NCBI RefSeq assembly: GCF_901827185.1
Contig: NZ_LR594672.1
Coordinates: 620,001 to 684,000, forward strand
DNA length: 64,000 nucleotides
Reading direction: 5' to 3'
DNA from: Variovorax sp. PBL-E5
GTDB lineage: Bacteria > Pseudomonadota > Gammaproteobacteria > Burkholderiales > Burkholderiaceae_C
The translations under genes were made by a program, and so were the position numbers. Below the pieces are notes generated by a model, which saw only the letters and a program-made list of their open reading frames with translations, did not search any database and was not told the DNA's origin. Positions 1 through 7,047 of this stretch are shown in pieces (position 1 is the first letter of the stretch; each line of letters begins with the position of its first letter).

Positions 1-357
1 GTCGTTGAGGTGGTGGCTCCACTGCTGATTGAACAGGTCGCACAGCCGTTGCGCCTCACGATTCAGTGCGACGGGCCCTTGACCGTAGAACCCGGGTGCG
101 CTCTCCAGGTTCCTCGACGCGAACGCGATGATGGGCGCGTCTTCGGTCGTCCAGGGCCTGCTGCCTCTGTCCTCCGGTCGAAAGGCCGAGTAGCCGTACC
201 ACTGGTTATGCAGCTCGGTGAGCTGCGGCGATTCGCCTCGCCCGCCGCATTGCCGGCACGGTCGGGCATGCTTGCTGAACGGATTCAGGAAGCCCTTCCA
301 GACCTTTTCCAGCGGCCACTTGAAGTCCAGTGCGACTCGCTTGAGTTCACGTCCCAT
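1..357 (-). CDS. hypothetical protein, N-terminal part (runs off the left edge)
   Basis: Read on the minus strand from an ATG at 355-357 to the window edge, giving at least 119 residues; the C-terminus is outside. An AAAGGAA ribosome site sits just upstream. The protein begins MGRELKRVALDFKWPLEKVW, has a CRQC pair near residue 33 and an aromatic stretch HNQWYGYSAF. The CxxC suggests a small metal-binding knuckle, which is inference. A TCTACAC box at 424-430 matches the -10-like element found before many genes here. I do not recognise the family. The overlapping plus-strand reading is a shadow. Confidence 0.75.
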   Translation of the reverse strand, partial: MGRELKRVALDFKWPLEKVWKGFLNPFSKHARPCRQCGGRGESPQLTELHNQWYGYSAFRPEDRGSRPWTTEDAPIIAFASRNLESAPGFYGQGPVALNREAQRLCDLFNQQWSHHLND

Positions 358-489
358 GGAAGTTCCTTTGACGCAGTGCGTCGTACTTGGGCTCGGGGCC
401 CGTTGATAGAAATGCTCTGGGACGTGTAGAAACCGCGCGAGGGCCGCGCAAGCCCGCCTTAGGGCCAAGCGCGTGGACCCTGGCTATGG

Positions 490-828
490 TCAGGTGAGCG
501 ATTCCAGGTCTGCTATGACCTTGGTGCAGACCTCGAGCGGAGGCTTCCCGGGGAACTCGTTGTTGGCCCGGTCCACGGCAGCGTGGACCGCTTTACCCAG
601 CGCCAGGCGGTCGGCACCGCTCTGGTCCGCCTCCGCGGCGACCACATCGGCCAGTGCGTCCGAGAGACGCTCGAGCGCGTCGGAGGGCATGCCGCACTTT
701 TCGGCAACCCGAAGGCCGTAACCGATTTTTCCTGCCGTAGCCAAGAGGTCGTCATCGGCTGCGGTCGCTGCCAGCGGCAGCAGCAGGAGGGCGGCCGCGA
801 GGCCGAAGGGGGCAAGTTTGCGAGTCAT
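490..828 (-). CDS. small secreted hypothetical protein
   Basis: About 112 residues if it starts at the ATG at 828; a GTG at 864 would add 12 residues and cannot be excluded, because neither start has a good ribosome site. The N-terminus is a textbook Sec signal peptide: MTRKLAPFG, a leucine/alanine core (LAAALLLLPLA), then an ATAA cleavage region. The mature part is alpha-helical and Ala/Asp-rich with two cysteines (EKCGM and EVCTK), which could form a disulfide in the periplasm. It stands alone on the minus strand. Function unknown. Confidence 0.65.
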   Translation of the reverse strand: MTRKLAPFGLAAALLLLPLAATAADDDLLATAGKIGYGLRVAEKCGMPSDALERLSDALADVVAAEADQSGADRLALGKAVHAAVDRANNEFPGKPPLEVCTKVIADLESLT

Positions 829-921
829 GTGCGTGAAGGAAGTGCGGTTGCGCAGTGCAGTCACCGCCTTTAGCCAGCCCTGCTGGGCCTAGGCGGCACG
901 GCGGCGTGGCGACTTTTGGCA

Positions 922-954
922 GAAAAAAAGAGCCCTCCGTCTAAGCGGAGGGCT
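922..954 (-). terminator. rho-independent terminator
   Basis: On the minus strand AGCCCTCCG / CGGAGGGCT form a perfect 9-bp stem with a 6-base loop, followed by CTTTTTTTC. It lies just beyond the stop of the gene at 976-1617. Confidence 0.85.
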
Positions 955-975
955 GAGCGCGGCGAGCGCGCGAAT

Positions 976-1617
976 CTAGGCGGTTGCGGTGCCCTTGCGA
1001 GCTTTGCTGGCCTTGGTAGCAGAGGGCTTCGCGCTGCCATTCGACTTGGCTGCGCGAGTGACACGATAGAGGTCGAAAATCATCGTGGCCTCGAGCTGCG
1101 CAGGCGCCATGCGGGCATGGTGAGCCACGAATTCATGAGGACGGGTGAACACCGCCTCGTGGTCCGCAGGAAGCTTCAGCGCACCGGGCGCCGGCAGCTT
1201 GCAGCGGTTCGCCAGAAAGATGGCGTGACCTGCGCACTGTGCTGAGGTCTTCGCCTGCTCCTCCCAGTTCGGGCTTTCGTAGTCGATGCCTGCCGTGTGG
1301 CAGGGCATCCGGATACCCGAGTCAGCTTGTGCCAGAAACTCGCCAGGCTCCGAGGCTCCGAGCCAGCCAGGAGCGCTGTTGCGCCGCCATGGACACTCGA
1401 AACATGGTTTTTCGTGTTGGGCGCAGGGCGATGCGTCGGCAGGCTTGAACTCGGGATACTCCTCGTAGAGCGCTTGCTCGGGCGTTTGCCCGTCCTCGTA
1501 GGGGCCCATCCAGGCGTCCTCGTCGGCGACGGATACGCCATGCTTGCCCGCGAGCTTCTCGAGCTCGAGGTACCAGTGTTCCCAGATGACGCCCCGGGCC
1601 TTGTTGAATTCAGGCAT
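976..1617 (-). CDS. cysteine-rich hypothetical protein
   Basis: 213 residues starting MPEFNKARGVIWEHWY, with a GAAGGAA ribosome site upstream and a GCTACAC box at 1646-1652. The middle holds a cysteine/histidine cluster: CAQHEKPCFECPWRR, then MPCHTAGIDYES and SAQCAGHAIF. The spacing suggests a metal-binding fold similar to proteins seen in phages and large plasmids that carry CPWRR motifs. The C-terminal 25 residues are Ala/Lys/Ser-rich and probably a disordered basic tail. A strong terminator follows. The function is not known to me. Confidence 0.8.
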   Translation of the reverse strand: MPEFNKARGVIWEHWYLELEKLAGKHGVSVADEDAWMGPYEDGQTPEQALYEEYPEFKPADASPCAQHEKPCFECPWRRNSAPGWLGASEPGEFLAQADSGIRMPCHTAGIDYESPNWEEQAKTSAQCAGHAIFLANRCKLPAPGALKLPADHEAVFTRPHEFVAHHARMAPAQLEATMIFDLYRVTRAAKSNGSAKPSATKASKARKGTATA

Positions 1618-1645
1618 TTCGTTCCTTCGTAGTTGACCTACAGGC

Positions 1646-1652
1646 GTGTAGC
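1646..1652 (-). promoter_or_regulatory. GCTACAC box, likely -10 element
   Basis: GCTACAC on the minus strand, 29 bases before the ATG at 1617. One of many matching boxes in the window; no convincing -35 is visible. Confidence 0.5.
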
Positions 1653-1699
1653 GAAGGGCGAGGCGCCGAGCTTGCCGGACCGCCGGCGCGGTTTAGGCA

Positions 1700-1726
1700 A
1701 GAAAATGGCGCCCGGTGAGGGGCGCC
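1700..1726 (-). terminator. rho-independent terminator
   Basis: Minus strand GGCGCCC-CTCACC-GGGCGCC, a 7-bp GC stem followed by ATTTTCTT, located just after the stop of the gene at 1751-2152. Confidence 0.65.
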
Positions 1727-1750
1727 AGTTGTAAGCAGGGAGGGGTGCGC

Positions 1751-2152
1751 TTAGCTGGCGTCACAGGTGACGCGCCAGGCGAGAAGGCGGCTAGCTGTGG
1801 CAACGACCTGGTCCGCCCAGGCCTTGTCCGCCTCGAAGTCCTCGGTCGAAACGCCGAATCGCGCCGCGATGTCCGCCATCTCGGCGGCCGACGCGACCGT
1901 GGCGCCCAGGGGGAGCGAGAACAGATTGCCTTGGTGGTCGTAGCCGACGCCATCGACCTCCACCCAAGCGTGGGTGAAGCCGTCCGCACGGTAGCGGAGT
2001 ACCGGAGCTGCGCCTAGTAGGGTGAAGCGCTCGTAGAGCGCTACCGCCATGGCCCAGCAGCCGCCCTCTTCGAAGTGGAAACCAGCTTCGGCATGTTCGA
2101 CGGCTAGCGCCATCCCGGAGGAGATGTTCCCCGGATGAAATTCAGCATGCAT
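1751..2152 (-). CDS. hypothetical protein with possible Cys-His-Asp catalytic layout
   Basis: 133 residues, MHAEFHPGNISSGMALAVEH. An EEGGCWAMAVALYERF segment near residue 30 is followed by FTHAWVEVDG near 60 and GYDHQGNLFSL shortly after. A cysteine at a helix start, then a histidine and an aspartate on strands, is the order seen in transglutaminase/papain-like folds, but similarity is too weak to assign one. A GCTACAC box lies at 2176-2182 on the minus strand, 24 bases upstream, and a terminator follows. Real gene by composition; function is a guess. Confidence 0.72.
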   Translation of the reverse strand: MHAEFHPGNISSGMALAVEHAEAGFHFEEGGCWAMAVALYERFTLLGAAPVLRYRADGFTHAWVEVDGVGYDHQGNLFSLPLGATVASAAEMADIAARFGVSTEDFEADKAWADQVVATASRLLAWRVTCDAS

Positions 2153-2175
2153 GGTGTCCTCTGTGTCCTTTCGCT

Positions 2176-2182
2176 GTGTAGC
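2176..2182 (-). promoter_or_regulatory. GCTACAC box, likely -10 element
   Basis: Minus-strand GCTACAC, 24 bases before the ATG at 2152. Confidence 0.5.
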
Positions 2183-2221
2183 AAGCGGAAGGCGAGGGAG
2201 GCCGTGGCGCGGCGCTTCGAG

Positions 2222-3113
2222 CTACCTCTTGAATTCCCAGTAGGTGCCTGTGGCCGTCGGCACCTTCGTCAGGCCGAACCGGCTGCTCGCTCCGAACCCT
2301 CGAAAAAGTGCTGCCAGGTCGCCAAGGAGAATGCGCGAGTCACCGTACGCTGAGTGGCCGAGGAAATCCGTGTTGACGTTTGAAGCGTCCATCGTCTCCA
2401 GGCCCGGCAGGACGATGAGGTCGGCGCCGGCGGAGCCCGCCCGTACTCCTCCCCAGAGACCCATAGATGCCGTCAGCGCTTTGTCCGCCTGGGAGGCGTA
2501 CAAGCTGACGGGGGCACCGACTGCGACCAGCCGGGGAATGGTTTGCGAGGCGGCCGTGAAGTCCCAGGTGTACGCGGGCAGGGAACCATTGGAGGGCCAA
2601 CTGTAAAAAACGGGGACCGAGGATAGGCCCAGGTCGGCGGAGATTTGTGCGGTCCGGTATGCCGCGTCTACGAAGGGAACGTTGAACCCGTGAATGAAAA
2701 GGAAGGCAGATTTCACACCTGGCGCCCGGCTAAGCGCAGTGTTCATCTCTTGGTAGAACTGTGCGGAAGTCAGCACCCGCTGGTCGAGAATTACGAAGTG
2801 CTTTTCGGTGCTCTCCTTCTGCCAGGAGGACGGCCTTTCGATACGGCCCATCTGATGAATAGGGCTAGGTGGGACGCTCACCTTCATGGCCCCCAGGACG
2901 ATTGGGCCCCCCCTCTTTTCCAAATCTCTCCGGGCCCTCAACAGCTTTGCGGTCCGTTCCGAAGAAAACGTCCAAGACCATTGGCTTGGGGGGCCCCGCC
3001 AGGCCCGCGCAGCCTGAGAGCGCCGCCGCCAGGACTGCAACGGCCATGGAGGCCGACCAAAGTTGACGCGATTTCGCGGCCATCAAGGATGCCAGTGCCA
3101 TGAACCCCTCCAT
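2222..3113 (-). pseudogene. DUF900 alpha/beta-hydrolase lipoprotein, frameshifted and internally deleted
   Basis: The N-terminus (from 3113, or the ATG at 3101) is a lipoprotein signal ending LSGCAG, followed by MVLDVFFGTDRKAV and ERFGKEGGP, the usual start of DUF900 hydrolases. At a run of seven C (plus strand 2907-2913) the frame must change to continue as IVLGAMKVSVP, FLFIHGFNVPF, VPVFYSWPSNG and the family C-terminus GHSAYGDSRILLGDLAAL. Six bases in that run would restore the frame. In addition the HSMGNR-type nucleophile segment, normally between YSWPS and the LYAS strand, is missing: YTWDFTAAS joins directly to QTIPRLVAVGAPVSLYAS. So even with the frame repaired the catalytic serine is absent. 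Confidence 0.75.
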
Positions 3114-3299
3114 TGTGGAAAAGCGGACAGACGATGGCGGCCTAGTGGTTTTAGGAGTTTGGCCGGCTACGCATTACAGCCGAATTCTGGAGTGACGAGA
3201 AGCCCCGCTCCGAGGGGCCAGCGCCCTGAAGCCACGTGCTCTGAACGACCGCGGGGCGAGCTCGAAGCGGGGAGGGCACCGGCTAGTGGTGGCTAGACC

Positions 3300-3319
3300 G
3301 AGAAGAACTACTTCTTCTC
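3300..3319 (+). promoter_or_regulatory. inverted repeat upstream of 3336 gene
   Basis: GAGAAGAA-CTAC-TTCTTCTC, a perfect 8-bp inverted repeat ending 16 bases before the ATG at 3336. The ribosome site AAGGAA follows directly. It could be an operator or a 5' mRNA hairpin. Confidence 0.4.
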
Positions 3320-3335
3320 AGTCGATAAGGAACCC

Positions 3336-3824
3336 ATGCCAACACACGCATCCCTCTCGAAGTACCAACAAGGCCAGAACCTCTGGTTTCACCCCGAAAC
3401 GGGCGTCGAGGTGCGCGCTGCCCTCGAAGCAGCGTTCAAGACGCGATATGCCGTCCGACTCTGGTTCGGCGACACCAAGACAGGCCGCGCCTGGCCGGAG
3501 CAAGACCACGTCATCGGGCAAATCGGACGGTCGGCGGGCAAGCGCAAGCTGCCGCTCCTCGCGTCAGCCGATGGCGAGGCCGAGCTGCAAATCGAAGACC
3601 AGTGCATCGTTCGAATCGACCTGGCCGCACCTGGAACGCTGCCGGGTAGCTCCGTTTACCGGCATCAGGCGTTCCACACTGGCGACTGGGCCGTATCGGC
3701 CTCAGATAAGCGTGGTTACGCCGAGGACGTGCTGAACGATGGAAAGGTGCTGGCGCGCTTCAAGCAGAATGGCGCCGGCGCCCGCTACATCGACTTTCTG
3801 ACCGGAGCATCGAATGCCTTCTGA
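3336..3824 (+). CDS. hypothetical protein
   Basis: 162 residues, MPTHASLSKYQQGQNLWFHP, with a TAAGGAA ribosome site. The sequence is mixed alpha/beta, with LWFGDTKTGRAWPEQDHVIGQIG early and YRHQAFHTGDWAVSASDKRG late. Its stop overlaps the start of the next gene by 11 bases, so the two are probably translated together. I recognise no family; GC and codon use match the neighbours. Confidence 0.75.
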   Translation: MPTHASLSKYQQGQNLWFHPETGVEVRAALEAAFKTRYAVRLWFGDTKTGRAWPEQDHVIGQIGRSAGKRKLPLLASADGEAELQIEDQCIVRIDLAAPGTLPGSSVYRHQAFHTGDWAVSASDKRGYAEDVLNDGKVLARFKQNGAGARYIDFLTGASNAF

Positions 3825-4092
3825 GCAACCACGGCCCGTCCGCCCGGAGCTCGCTCCCGCATTCCAGCCTGGCCAGGTCATCGAGTTCTGCGACGACTTC
3901 TTTGTCGTCAGGGACAACCTCGGCGCCAGCGGGACGGTTACCCACCTTGACGGGCAGCACTGCTCCAGCAACTGGCGCTGGTCCTTTGAAGACGAGGTCT
4001 GCCGTCTCGCGACGGAGGCAGAGCTCAAGGCTCTCGACACCGGCCTGCCTCTCGTTTCCGCCGCGCTGGCGAGACTCAAGGCAGCCTCCTAA
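3814..4092 (+). CDS. hypothetical protein
   Basis: 92 residues starting MPSEQPRPVRPELAPAFQPG inside the end of the upstream gene. It contains VIEFCDDFFVVRDNLGASGTV and SNWRWSFEDEVCRLAT, a short beta-rich domain with two cysteines. Second gene of a two-gene unit closed by a strong terminator. Function unknown. Confidence 0.75.
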   Translation: MPSEQPRPVRPELAPAFQPGQVIEFCDDFFVVRDNLGASGTVTHLDGQHCSSNWRWSFEDEVCRLATEAELKALDTGLPLVSAALARLKAAS

Positions 4093-4107
4093 CCAACGTC
4101 ATTCCAA

Positions 4108-4136
4108 GCCGGGCCCTATTTGGGCCCGGCTTTGCC
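4108..4136 (+). terminator. rho-independent terminator
   Basis: GCCGGGCCC-TATTT-GGGCCCGGC, a 9-bp perfect stem followed by TTTGCCTT, just after the stop at 4092. Confidence 0.8.
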
Positions 4137-4270
4137 TTGTGCTCGGTGAGCGTTCCCGCAGCGCCGCAGGCACCGGTAGTGAGCATCGGGCGCTTGGCCC
4201 CGCCACCAACCCCGAAAGAAGGGCCGCTGTCCGGGAGGGAGCAGCGGCCGCTGAATTTTCGCGCCCTGGG

Positions 4271-4504
4271 TCAGCAGGCTTGGGTCCAAGCCAGCTCGCC
4301 ACCCTGGTAGATGCGAAGAATGAGCTTGTCGTGGGTGCTTAACCATCGGCGCTTCACCTCAGGCACGAGGAGGAGCAGAAAAGATGAGAACTCATTAGGG
4401 TCGAGCCCTTGGGCAAGGTCTGGATGAAGGAGCTGAAGTTCAACTCGTGCAACATCGACCTCCTGGTCGCCTTTGACGGCAACAAAGACAATTGAAGTAG
4501 TCAT
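4271..4504 (-). CDS. hypothetical protein
   Basis: 77 residues from the ATG at 4504 (MTTSIVFVAVKGDQEVDVAR). An in-frame extension to 4573 looks non-coding and overlaps the CTATAG box near 4530. The protein has an amphipathic helix (PNEFSSFLLLLVPEVKRRWL) and a C-terminal strand ending in WTQAC. Antiparallel to its neighbours. No family recognised. Confidence 0.65.
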   Translation of the reverse strand: MTTSIVFVAVKGDQEVDVARVELQLLHPDLAQGLDPNEFSSFLLLLVPEVKRRWLSTHDKLILRIYQGGELAWTQAC

Positions 4505-4653
4505 GTGGTATCTGCTGAAGTTTTCCTGTCTTCTATAGCCAACCGCCGCCGCGTCGAGCCCTGCTCCGGGCAAGCTTCGGGAGGACAGGGGCCGGCGCGC
4601 CCAGCAACCCCCGGCACGCTAGCTTACCGGCGGGGCTCTCCTGGTTAGCTGCA

Positions 4654-4659
4654 TATACT
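4654..4659 (+). promoter_or_regulatory. -10 element of leader A
   Basis: TATACT followed by GAGCACG. The same TATACT-(TT)-GAGCACG string precedes the paralogous leader at 5921, so it is probably the promoter of both. Confidence 0.5.
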
Positions 4660-4822
4660 GAGCACGCGCAGCCCCAGCGCGCCGTCCTCGCCTGCTAACG
4701 CAGGTACGGTGAAACGGGGCATTCAGGACACACACACGAACTTTTTGCTTTGCGCAAAGGCGAGTATGTAAAGAGGACAGCATGCATTCACGCCAACGCG
4801 CGTATTGCAAGGAGTATTTCAC
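4660..4822 (+). ncRNA. conserved structured 5' leader, copy A
   Basis: Not coding. Matches the leader at 5930-6086 in order and structure. GTCCTC at 4684-4689 can pair with GAGGAC at 4773-4778 and close a domain. Inside lie a hairpin CCTGC-TAAC-GCAGG (4691-4704), a shared CGGGGCAT (4715-4722), GAACTT (4738-4743) and a second hairpin that ends in GCAAAGG (4754-4760). AAGGAG (4809-4814) and the GTG start follow. The closing stem is conserved between copies while sequence between the elements differs. A cis-regulatory RNA is the natural reading, but the ligand is unknown and folding was judged by eye. Confidence 0.55.
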
Positions 4823-5830
4823 GTGAACGTTACCCAACCTACGCCCAGCCAAGCCGCTGTGGTGCTGAAGAACTTTTTCCGTCGCAAGAGCATCCCGGTC
4901 GACCTGGGCACAGCCCAAGAGGCCGTGGCGCTTACCAGGGGCTACGCCTCCTGGAACGTCCTTGCAGCCAATGAAGCCCCGCGCGGTGGCAAGCAGCGCC
5001 CAGGTGCTGCGGCCTCCAAGCCGCTCGCTAGCGCCACAGGCGATGAGCTCTGGGTGGTCTGCGGCCGGCTCGGAGGCGATACATTCGACGAGCAACGTAG
5101 CATCTGGGCACCAAGCGGCCAAATCGCGGCTCAACGCTTTCAGCGTGCTCTTCTCGAAGACGACGGCCGCATCGATGAGGGTGAGACCTACGACCAATAC
5201 GACGAGTACTACTCGGTGCTCGTCAACTCCAAGACGCTCGTCGGCAAGCTGGCAGGCGGGCGGTTCGAACTGGACGCGGATACGCTGCCGGAGGAGCATG
5301 TCGCCAAGGAACCCGCTAACCCGCAGGCTCCAGAGCGCAGCGAGAAGGCCAGCGAGTCACCCTCTCTGGCGGATATTGAACAGTGGTCGGCCGAAGTTTC
5401 GGCGCTCAAGGCTGACAAAGAGGACGCCCTGGTCGTGCTCAAGGACCGGCTCGAGAAAGCCGTTGACGCTACCGGCCTGCTCAAGGCTGCCAAGCGGATG
5501 GACGGCCGCGATGAACGGGCCATCGAGGAAGACAAAGGTAGCCCCTACGTGCAGCTAAGCTACAACTTCAAGCTCAGCAATCGTTTTGCCACAGAGCTCG
5601 TGGTCACCCTTCGGGATGACACGCTTGCCGTCTACGTACGGACTTGGGAGATGCTCGATGAACTCGACATGAGCAGCAACTACCAAATCTTCGACGAGCG
5701 GTCTGGCGACTTCGACACCGATGCCGAGTTGCCTGACAAGGATGAGCCGCTCGCGGTGCTCTTGGCCAACGCGCTCAAGGAAGCGAGGGGCCACAAGGAA
5801 ATGCTGCAAGCACGCTACAACGTAGCTTGA
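4823..5830 (+). CDS. hypothetical protein with N-terminal helical module shared by three genes here
   Basis: 335 residues from GTG at 4823, chosen because AAGGAG lies 8 bases upstream and the paralog at 6087 starts at the same place. Residues 6-48 (SQAAVVLKNFFRRKSI, then QEAVALTRGYASWNVL) match the N-termini of the proteins at 6087 and 51571; similar modules occur in plasmid proteins of proteobacteria. A linker and an acidic central part follow, then ELVVTLRDDTLAVYVRTWEM and a C-terminal helix. Role unknown. It is controlled by leader A and followed by its own terminator. Confidence 0.75.
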   Translation: MNVTQPTPSQAAVVLKNFFRRKSIPVDLGTAQEAVALTRGYASWNVLAANEAPRGGKQRPGAAASKPLASATGDELWVVCGRLGGDTFDEQRSIWAPSGQIAAQRFQRALLEDDGRIDEGETYDQYDEYYSVLVNSKTLVGKLAGGRFELDADTLPEEHVAKEPANPQAPERSEKASESPSLADIEQWSAEVSALKADKEDALVVLKDRLEKAVDATGLLKAAKRMDGRDERAIEEDKGSPYVQLSYNFKLSNRFATELVVTLRDDTLAVYVRTWEMLDELDMSSNYQIFDERSGDFDTDAELPDKDEPLAVLLANALKEARGHKEMLQARYNVA

Positions 5831-5853
5831 GGGCGACCTAGCCTAAACCATTC

Positions 5854-5883
5854 GCCGCCGGACTCAGTCCGGCGGCTTTTTCT
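5854..5883 (+). terminator. rho-independent terminator
   Basis: GCCGCCGGA-CTCAG-TCCGGCGGC followed by TTTTTCTT, between the 4823 gene and the promoter of leader B. Confidence 0.85.
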
Positions 5884-5920
5884 TGGCGAGAAGGCATTGC
5901 CGACGCGGCTTCATGCCTCT

Positions 5921-5926
5921 TATACT
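5921..5926 (+). promoter_or_regulatory. -10 element of leader B
   Basis: TATACT followed by TTGAGCACG, nearly identical to the element at 4654-4659. Confidence 0.5.
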
Positions 5927-5929
5927 TTG

Positions 5930-6086
5930 AGCACGACATCCCTGATGAGCCGTCCTCACCTGTGAAAGCAGGTAGGCAATTCGGGGCATAAGCACCTCCG
6001 AACTTCTTGCAAAAGCAAAGGCTTCGCGTGTACCAGAGGACGACACCGAATCCAAGAACCCCTTTGTTTTAGCAAGGAGCATTTGC
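5930..6086 (+). ncRNA. conserved structured 5' leader, copy B
   Basis: Counterpart of 4660-4822. GCCGTCCTC at 5949-5957 supplies GTCCTC, which can pair with GAGGAC at 6036-6041. A hairpin CCTGT-GAAA-GCAGG (5959-5972) has a GNRA loop where copy A has TAAC. CGGGGCAT (5982-5989), GAACTT (6000-6005) and a TTGC-AAAA-GCAA hairpin (6007-6018) follow in the same order and spacing as in copy A. It ends in AAGGAG and the ATG at 6087. The conserved closing stem, with changed loops, supports a functional RNA. Confidence 0.55.
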
Positions 6087-6551
6087 ATGCCCGCTCGTTT
6101 TGTATCGCCAGGCCAAGCGGCATTGGCGCTGAAGTCGTATTTCTCTCGTCAGGGGATTGAACTCGCGCTGTGCATGGCAAAAGAAGCCGTCGCAGTGACG
6201 AGAGGCCACATCTCCTGGAACAGCCTCATGGCCGCGAGTGCGCCCGGTACCGACGAATCTGACGAGCCAACCTGGTGCCACCACTGTGAGGAGCCGCTCG
6301 AGGGCAAAACCGGTTACTGCACCGACCCGCGCTGCCCCTACCACCAATGGAAGCAGGAAGTGCCGTACGGCCGAATGGTCCTTCAAACGACCGAGCAGCT
6401 CGAGGCACGCTATGGGCCGAGACGTGGCCAAAGCGTCTGCCTGAACGAGGCCGAGAGCGTCGCCCGCACGGAAAGCGCCGGGCGGCTGGCCGCTGAGCGC
6501 ACCGATGGGCCCGACGCCAAGCTGTGGCTGGTGCCGCCGCCACAGGACTAG
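6087..6551 (+). CDS. hypothetical protein with shared N-terminal module and zinc-ribbon
   Basis: 154 residues. ATG with AAGGAG 7 bases upstream. Residues 7-50 (PGQAALALKSYFSRQGIEL, AKEAVAVTRGHISWNSL) are paralogous to the 4823 protein. After them comes a probable zinc ribbon: WCHHCEEPLEG, then YCTDPRCPYHQW. The C-terminal part is acidic and probably flexible. Pairing of the same N-terminal module and the same leader RNA at both genes implies common control. Function unknown. Confidence 0.75.
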   Translation: MPARFVSPGQAALALKSYFSRQGIELALCMAKEAVAVTRGHISWNSLMAASAPGTDESDEPTWCHHCEEPLEGKTGYCTDPRCPYHQWKQEVPYGRMVLQTTEQLEARYGPRRGQSVCLNEAESVARTESAGRLAAERTDGPDAKLWLVPPPQD

Positions 6552-6593
6552 CTCAGCCCGCGAGTGGAGTCCGGGGCGTCTCGGCCGGCCGGT

Positions 6594-6884
6594 TCAGGGC
6601 AATTCCTCTGGGTTCGGGCCCAGCCCGTCGATAGCCAGGTCCTGGTCGGCGGCGTTCTCCTCGGCTACGTCCCCAGAAATCTCGAAAACTTCCTTCCAAA
6701 CCTCCGGCAGGGGCACCCCGGTTTTTGCGGCCAGGTCAGCCGCGAGCCGGCCGGCATCTGTCGAACTCGGCTGCGCCTCCTCGTCATGAATCTGCGCGCT
6801 AGTCAGGTTATTGCAGATTTCTTTGATGCCGCTGTAGAAAACCGGGGAGTCTTTCGGGTCGGGGGTAGGGTTGTCGTGTTGCAT
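6594..6884 (-). CDS. small acidic hypothetical protein
   Basis: 96 residues from ATG at 6884 (MQHDNPTPDPKDSPVFYSG). Residues 15-40 include IKEICNNLTSAQIHDEEA; the end is strongly acidic (NAADQDLAIDGLGPNPEELP). Lies antiparallel between the 6087 gene and the methyltransferase. Short and without a recognised family, but composition and codon use look coding. Confidence 0.55.
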   Translation of the reverse strand: MQHDNPTPDPKDSPVFYSGIKEICNNLTSAQIHDEEAQPSSTDAGRLAADLAAKTGVPLPEVWKEVFEISGDVAEENAADQDLAIDGLGPNPEELP

Positions 6885-7013
6885 GTGTACTTTCAAAGGC
6901 CCCCGGAGTGGGGCGGCGATTCTAGTGAGCGACCCCGAGCTTGCCAAGTGCTTCGTTGAAGCGCTCCGACAGGCGGGGTTCTCGGAAGAAATCGCGGTCA
7001 CGGGGTCGAGCTA

Positions 7014-7020
7014 GCTACAC
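7014..7020 (+). promoter_or_regulatory. GCTACAC box, likely -10 element
   Basis: GCTACAC followed by GCAAGCAGGACAACC; the ATG is 27 bases further on. The downstream CAGGACAAC string recurs after the boxes at 22440 and 61021. Confidence 0.5.
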
Positions 7021-7047
7021 GCAAGCAGGACAACCACAAGCAACCTC

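Noticed and set aside
10..429. Open plus-strand frame of 139 codons at the left edge
   Set aside because: The opposite strand (1-357) reads as a better protein with a ribosome site; the plus frame is Arg/Pro-rich shadow.
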